Origin: Pseudomonadota bacterium
Lineage (GTDB): Bacteria > Pseudomonadota > Gammaproteobacteria > Burkholderiales > Burkholderiaceae
Reading direction: 5' to 3'
DNA: 30,275 nucleotides
Assembly: GCA_963205525.1 (NCBI GenBank)
Contig: CAUJJP010000104.1
Coordinates: 1-30,275 of the forward strand
The notes under the pieces: model-generated
What the model saw: only the letters and a program-made list of their open reading frames with translations
Databases searched by the model: none
Told to the model about the DNA's origin: nothing
Part shown: piece by piece, positions 28,348 to 30,275 of the stretch
Layout: the number at the start of each line of letters is the position of its first letter
How positions within the stretch are numbered: the stretch's first letter is position 1
Made by a program: the position numbers and the translations under genes

Positions 28348-29058
28348 ATGAACACTGCCAACGTCGACGCCCAGGAACTGGCCAAGTTCAGCGAGCTGGC
28401 GCACCACTGGTGGGATCCGCAGAGCGAGTTCGGCCCGCTGCACGAGATCAACCCGCTGCGGCTGGAATGGATCGACTCGATTGCACCCCTGCATGGCCGG
28501 GAGGTCCTGGACGTCGGCTGTGGAGGAGGCCTGCTGTCCGAGGCGATGGCGGCGCGGGCCCGGCAGGTGCTGGGGATCGATCTGGCCGCGAAGTCGCTCG
28601 GCGTGGCGCGCCTGCACGCGCTGGAGACCGGCGTCGCGAACCTCGAGTACCGGGAGGTGGCAGCGGAGGCGCTGGCCAGCCAGGCTCCTGCGGCCTATGA
28701 CATCGTCACATGCATGGAGATGCTGGAGCACGTCCCGGATCCGGCCTCTACCGTAAGGGCCTGTGCGGCCCTGGTGCGACCCGGCGGCTGGGTCTTTTTC
28801 TCGACCCTCAACCGCAATCCCAAGTCCTACCTGTTCGCCATCGTCGGTGCCGAGCAGGTGCTGCGCCTGCTGCCCAGGGGCACCCACGAGTACGCACGCT
28901 TTCTGCGCCCGAGCGAGCTGGCCCGCTTTGCGCGTGAGGCCGGACTGCAGCTGCAGGCGATCAAGGGCATGGTCTACAACCCGCTGACCAAGCGCTATGC
29001 CCTGGCGGCCGACGCCAGCGTCAACTACATGATGGCCTTTCAGCGGCCGGCGCCTTGA
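28348..29058 (+). CDS. ubiG: Ubiquinone biosynthesis O-methyltransferase UbiG
   Basis: Encodes 236 residues, near the 240 of E. coli UbiG. It uses S-adenosylmethionine for both O-methylation steps of ubiquinone synthesis. The N-terminal [20 protein letters not shown] is a family signature. VLDVGCGGG at 53-61 is the SAM-binding motif I, followed by [10 protein letters not shown], and the catalytic-side [30 protein letters not shown] and [10 protein letters not shown] match the UbiG substrate and membrane-contact loop. gph starts 44 bases later on the same strand. Confidence 0.97.
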   Translation: MNTANVDAQELAKFSELAHHWWDPQSEFGPLHEINPLRLEWIDSIAPLHGREVLDVGCGGGLLSEAMAARARQVLGIDLAAKSLGVARLHALETGVANLEYREVAAEALASQAPAAYDIVTCMEMLEHVPDPASTVRACAALVRPGGWVFFSTLNRNPKSYLFAIVGAEQVLRLLPRGTHEYARFLRPSELARFAREAGLQLQAIKGMVYNPLTKRYALAADASVNYMMAFQRPAP

Positions 29059-29102
29059 ACGCCGGCTGGGCATGCGCCGGACCGGTACCGGGAACCGCTG
29101 AG

Positions 29103-29765
29103 ATGATTCCTCCCCGCGCGCGTGCGGTGCTCTTCGACCTCGACGGGACGCTGGTCGACAGTGCCCCCGATCTGGCAGGAGCCGCCAACGACCTGCGCGC
29201 CGCACACGCCATGCCGCCGCTGCCCTTCGAGCAACTGCGCCCCTTGGTCGGCGCCGGTGCGCGCGGAATGATCGGTGCCACTTTCGGCCGTGCGCCGGGA
29301 GACGACGGCTACGATGCGCTGCGCGACGCCTTTCTCGCGCGCTACGAGGCGCGGATGCTGATGCAGACGGTGGTCTTCGCGGCGATGAATGCGGTGCTTT
29401 CCGCCCTGGACCGTGCCGGCCTGCCCTGGGGCATCGTCACCAACAAGCAGGCGCGCTTTGCCGAGCCGCTGGTGCGCGGGCTCGATCTGCGAGCCGCCGC
29501 GCTGGTCTGCGGCGACACCACCGCCCACTCGAAGCCGCACCCGGCACCCCTGCTGGAAGGCGCGCGCCGGCTGGCGCTGGCGCCCGCAGACTGTGTCTAC
29601 GTCGGCGACGACCTGCGCGACGTGCAAGCCGGCCGCGCCGCCGGCATGCCGGTGCTGGCCGCGGCCTGGGGCTACCTGGGGCAGGGTGAGCCGGTGCACG
29701 ACTGGGGCGCTGATGCCGTGCTCGATGTGCCGGCAGGCCTCTTGAACTGGCTGCAACTGGCCTAA
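29103..29765 (+). CDS. gph: Phosphoglycolate phosphatase-type HAD hydrolase
   Basis: Encodes 220 residues from the ATG at 29103. The HAD core has DLDGTLVDS with nucleophile Asp12 and Asp14, the Thr motif in VTNK, Lys in HSKPHP and the metal-binding acids in YVGDDLRDV. The helical cap lies about 20-85. The length and neighbourhood fit Gph, which removes 2-phosphoglycolate, though close HAD phosphatases cannot be excluded. A TTG at 29055, overlapping the ubiG stop, would add 16 residues that do not look conserved. The gene ends only 14 bases before tmRNA, so the ssrA promoter must lie in its last codons. Confidence 0.92.
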   Translation: MIPPRARAVLFDLDGTLVDSAPDLAGAANDLRAAHAMPPLPFEQLRPLVGAGARGMIGATFGRAPGDDGYDALRDAFLARYEARMLMQTVVFAAMNAVLSALDRAGLPWGIVTNKQARFAEPLVRGLDLRAAALVCGDTTAHSKPHPAPLLEGARRLALAPADCVYVGDDLRDVQAGRAAGMPVLAAAWGYLGQGEPVHDWGADAVLDVPAGLLNWLQLA

Positions 29766-29768
29766 ACT
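29742..29768 (+). promoter_or_regulatory. Candidate ssrA promoter inside the end of gph
   Basis: TTGAAC and TAAACT are separated by 15 bases, shorter than the ideal 17, and lie over the last gph codons and stop. The gap between gph and tmRNA is too short to hold a whole promoter, so a promoter overlapping gph, or read-through from ubiG-gph, is needed. Confidence 0.38.
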
Positions 29769-29779
29769 ACGGTTCACCT

Positions 29780-30141
29780 GGGACCGACCTGGCTTCGACG
29801 TGGGTGCGGAATCGGAACAGGGCATGCCGAGCACCAGTACGCTCGTAAATCCACTGGAACAAAGTAACTGCGAACGACGAACGTTTCGCCCTCGCCGCTT
29901 AACACCGGTGAGCCTCTCAACGGTTGGCCGATGGGCCGGGCCCGCAAGGGCTGAGAGGTCATCCACATCGGCTGGTCGATGCCCGTGCACCTTGGGCGCC
30001 GACGAGACCATAGGGTGCTGGCCCCGCCGGTAGCGTGCCGCTGCGCGACCGACGAGGCGAGATCCAAACCAGACGGCTAAGCATGTAGAACTGACCGGTG
30101 ATGGCTTGCGGACGGGGGTTCGATTCCCCCCGGTTCCACCA
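29780..30141 (+). ncRNA. ssrA: tmRNA (ssrA)
   Basis: One-piece tmRNA of 362 bases that frees stalled ribosomes and tags the unfinished protein. The 5' GGGACCG pairs with CGGTTCC before the encoded ACCA end, giving a 7-bp acceptor stem with one G-T pair. The T-arm is GGGGG-TTCGATT-CCCCC. The D-loop-like 5' part contains GGCTTCGACG. The tag frame starts with GCG at 29870 and ends in TAA at 29900-29902. The middle holds the pseudoknot region with several inverted repeats. Position after gph and a strong terminator behind it complete the gene. Confidence 0.97.
29870..29902 (+). other. tmRNA tag-peptide reading frame
   Basis: Codons from the resume point read Ala-Asn-Asp-Glu-Arg-Phe-Ala-Leu-Ala-Ala then TAA. 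With the Ala carried by tmRNA itself, the tag ends in ALAA, recognised by ClpXP-type proteases. ANDERFALAA is the tag I recall for betaproteobacteria. Confidence 0.93.
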
Positions 30142-30148
30142 ATACCCA

Positions 30149-30180
30149 AAATCCCAACCCTCATCGGTTGGGATTTTTTT
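30149..30180 (+). terminator. Terminator after tmRNA
   Basis: AAATCCCAACC pairs with GGTTGGGATTT around a 6-base loop and runs into seven Ts. Bases 30181-30275 after it show no gene; the 3' end of ssrA is a common integration site, but no integrase or repeat is visible in the remaining 95 bases. Confidence 0.92.
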
Positions 30181-30275
30181 GCCCGTTCCCCCAGCGTTGG
30201 CGCGGCTCCCGGGCTTGGTCTCGCGAGCGTCACCCCTCCAACTCCTGCGTTTTCACGCGCGCCGACGCCTCTCTG

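Noticed and set aside
29040..30233. Antisense open frame over tmRNA including GGNRTPVRKPSP
   Set aside because: This is the well-known false protein read from the complement of tmRNA; the RNA gene explains the conservation.
30181..30275. Attachment site or integrase downstream of ssrA
   Set aside because: Only 95 bases remain and they hold no direct repeat of the tmRNA end and no coding signal.

Overview
The window is a high-GC, gene-dense bacterial chromosome segment that reads as Burkholderiales, most like the Rubrivivax/Leptothrix/Ideonella/Methylibium group. The support is the gene order gyrA-pheA-tyrA-aroA-cmk-rpsA-ihfB-lapA-lapB with ompA-ubiG-gph-ssrA on the other side, the tmRNA tag ANDERFALAA typical of betaproteobacteria, a PEP-CTERM protein, and a fused aroA-cmk gene. 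The assignment rests on recall of these families, not on a search.

Layout. Bases 1-5700 are accessory: the tail of a probable IS630-type transposase, a Rhizobium-etli-type L-asparaginase (-) divergent from an EamA permease (+), a secreted FxDxF/PEP-CTERM protein (+), then a leftward pair made of a polytopic membrane protein with an unrecognised cytosolic C-terminal domain and a thioredoxin-fold protein. Bases 5736-9760 run rightward: an MsbA-like ABC exporter, thyA, folA and a GH19 endolysin-like protein. Bases 9800-11024 are leftward: an alpha/beta hydrolase and a 78-residue hypothetical. dnaE (+) follows, then leftward genes for an orphan response regulator, a ComEA-like HhH protein, lapB, lapA, ihfB, rpsA, aroA-cmk, tyrA, pheA, a DUF2059 protein and gyrA. 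From 27572 rightward come a short OmpA-domain protein, ubiG, gph and ssrA (tmRNA), each of the outer transcripts closing with a clear terminator.

How the genes work together. gyrA, DUF2059, pheA, tyrA and aroA-cmk are packed with gaps of about 1-20 bases and form one block linking DNA topology, aromatic amino acid synthesis and CMP phosphorylation; rpsA and ihfB form the next tight unit. lapA-lapB (LPS assembly) follow behind an ihfB terminator. thyA-folA is the dTMP/folate pair. serC, which I would expect between gyrA and pheA in many Burkholderiales, is absent here.

Most notable: (a) the uncharacterised membrane protein at 3147-4871; (b) a recurring -10-like hexamer only 6-9 bases before many start codons, suggesting leaderless mRNAs; (c) the aroA-cmk fusion; (d) Gln instead of Ser/Thr at GyrA position 83; (e) a possible non-ATG (ATC) start of the EamA gene. 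I found no CRISPR array, no tRNA or rRNA gene and no clear complete mobile element. No multi-gene system can be called new from this sequence alone; the membrane protein with its redoxin neighbour is the best candidate for unknown biology.
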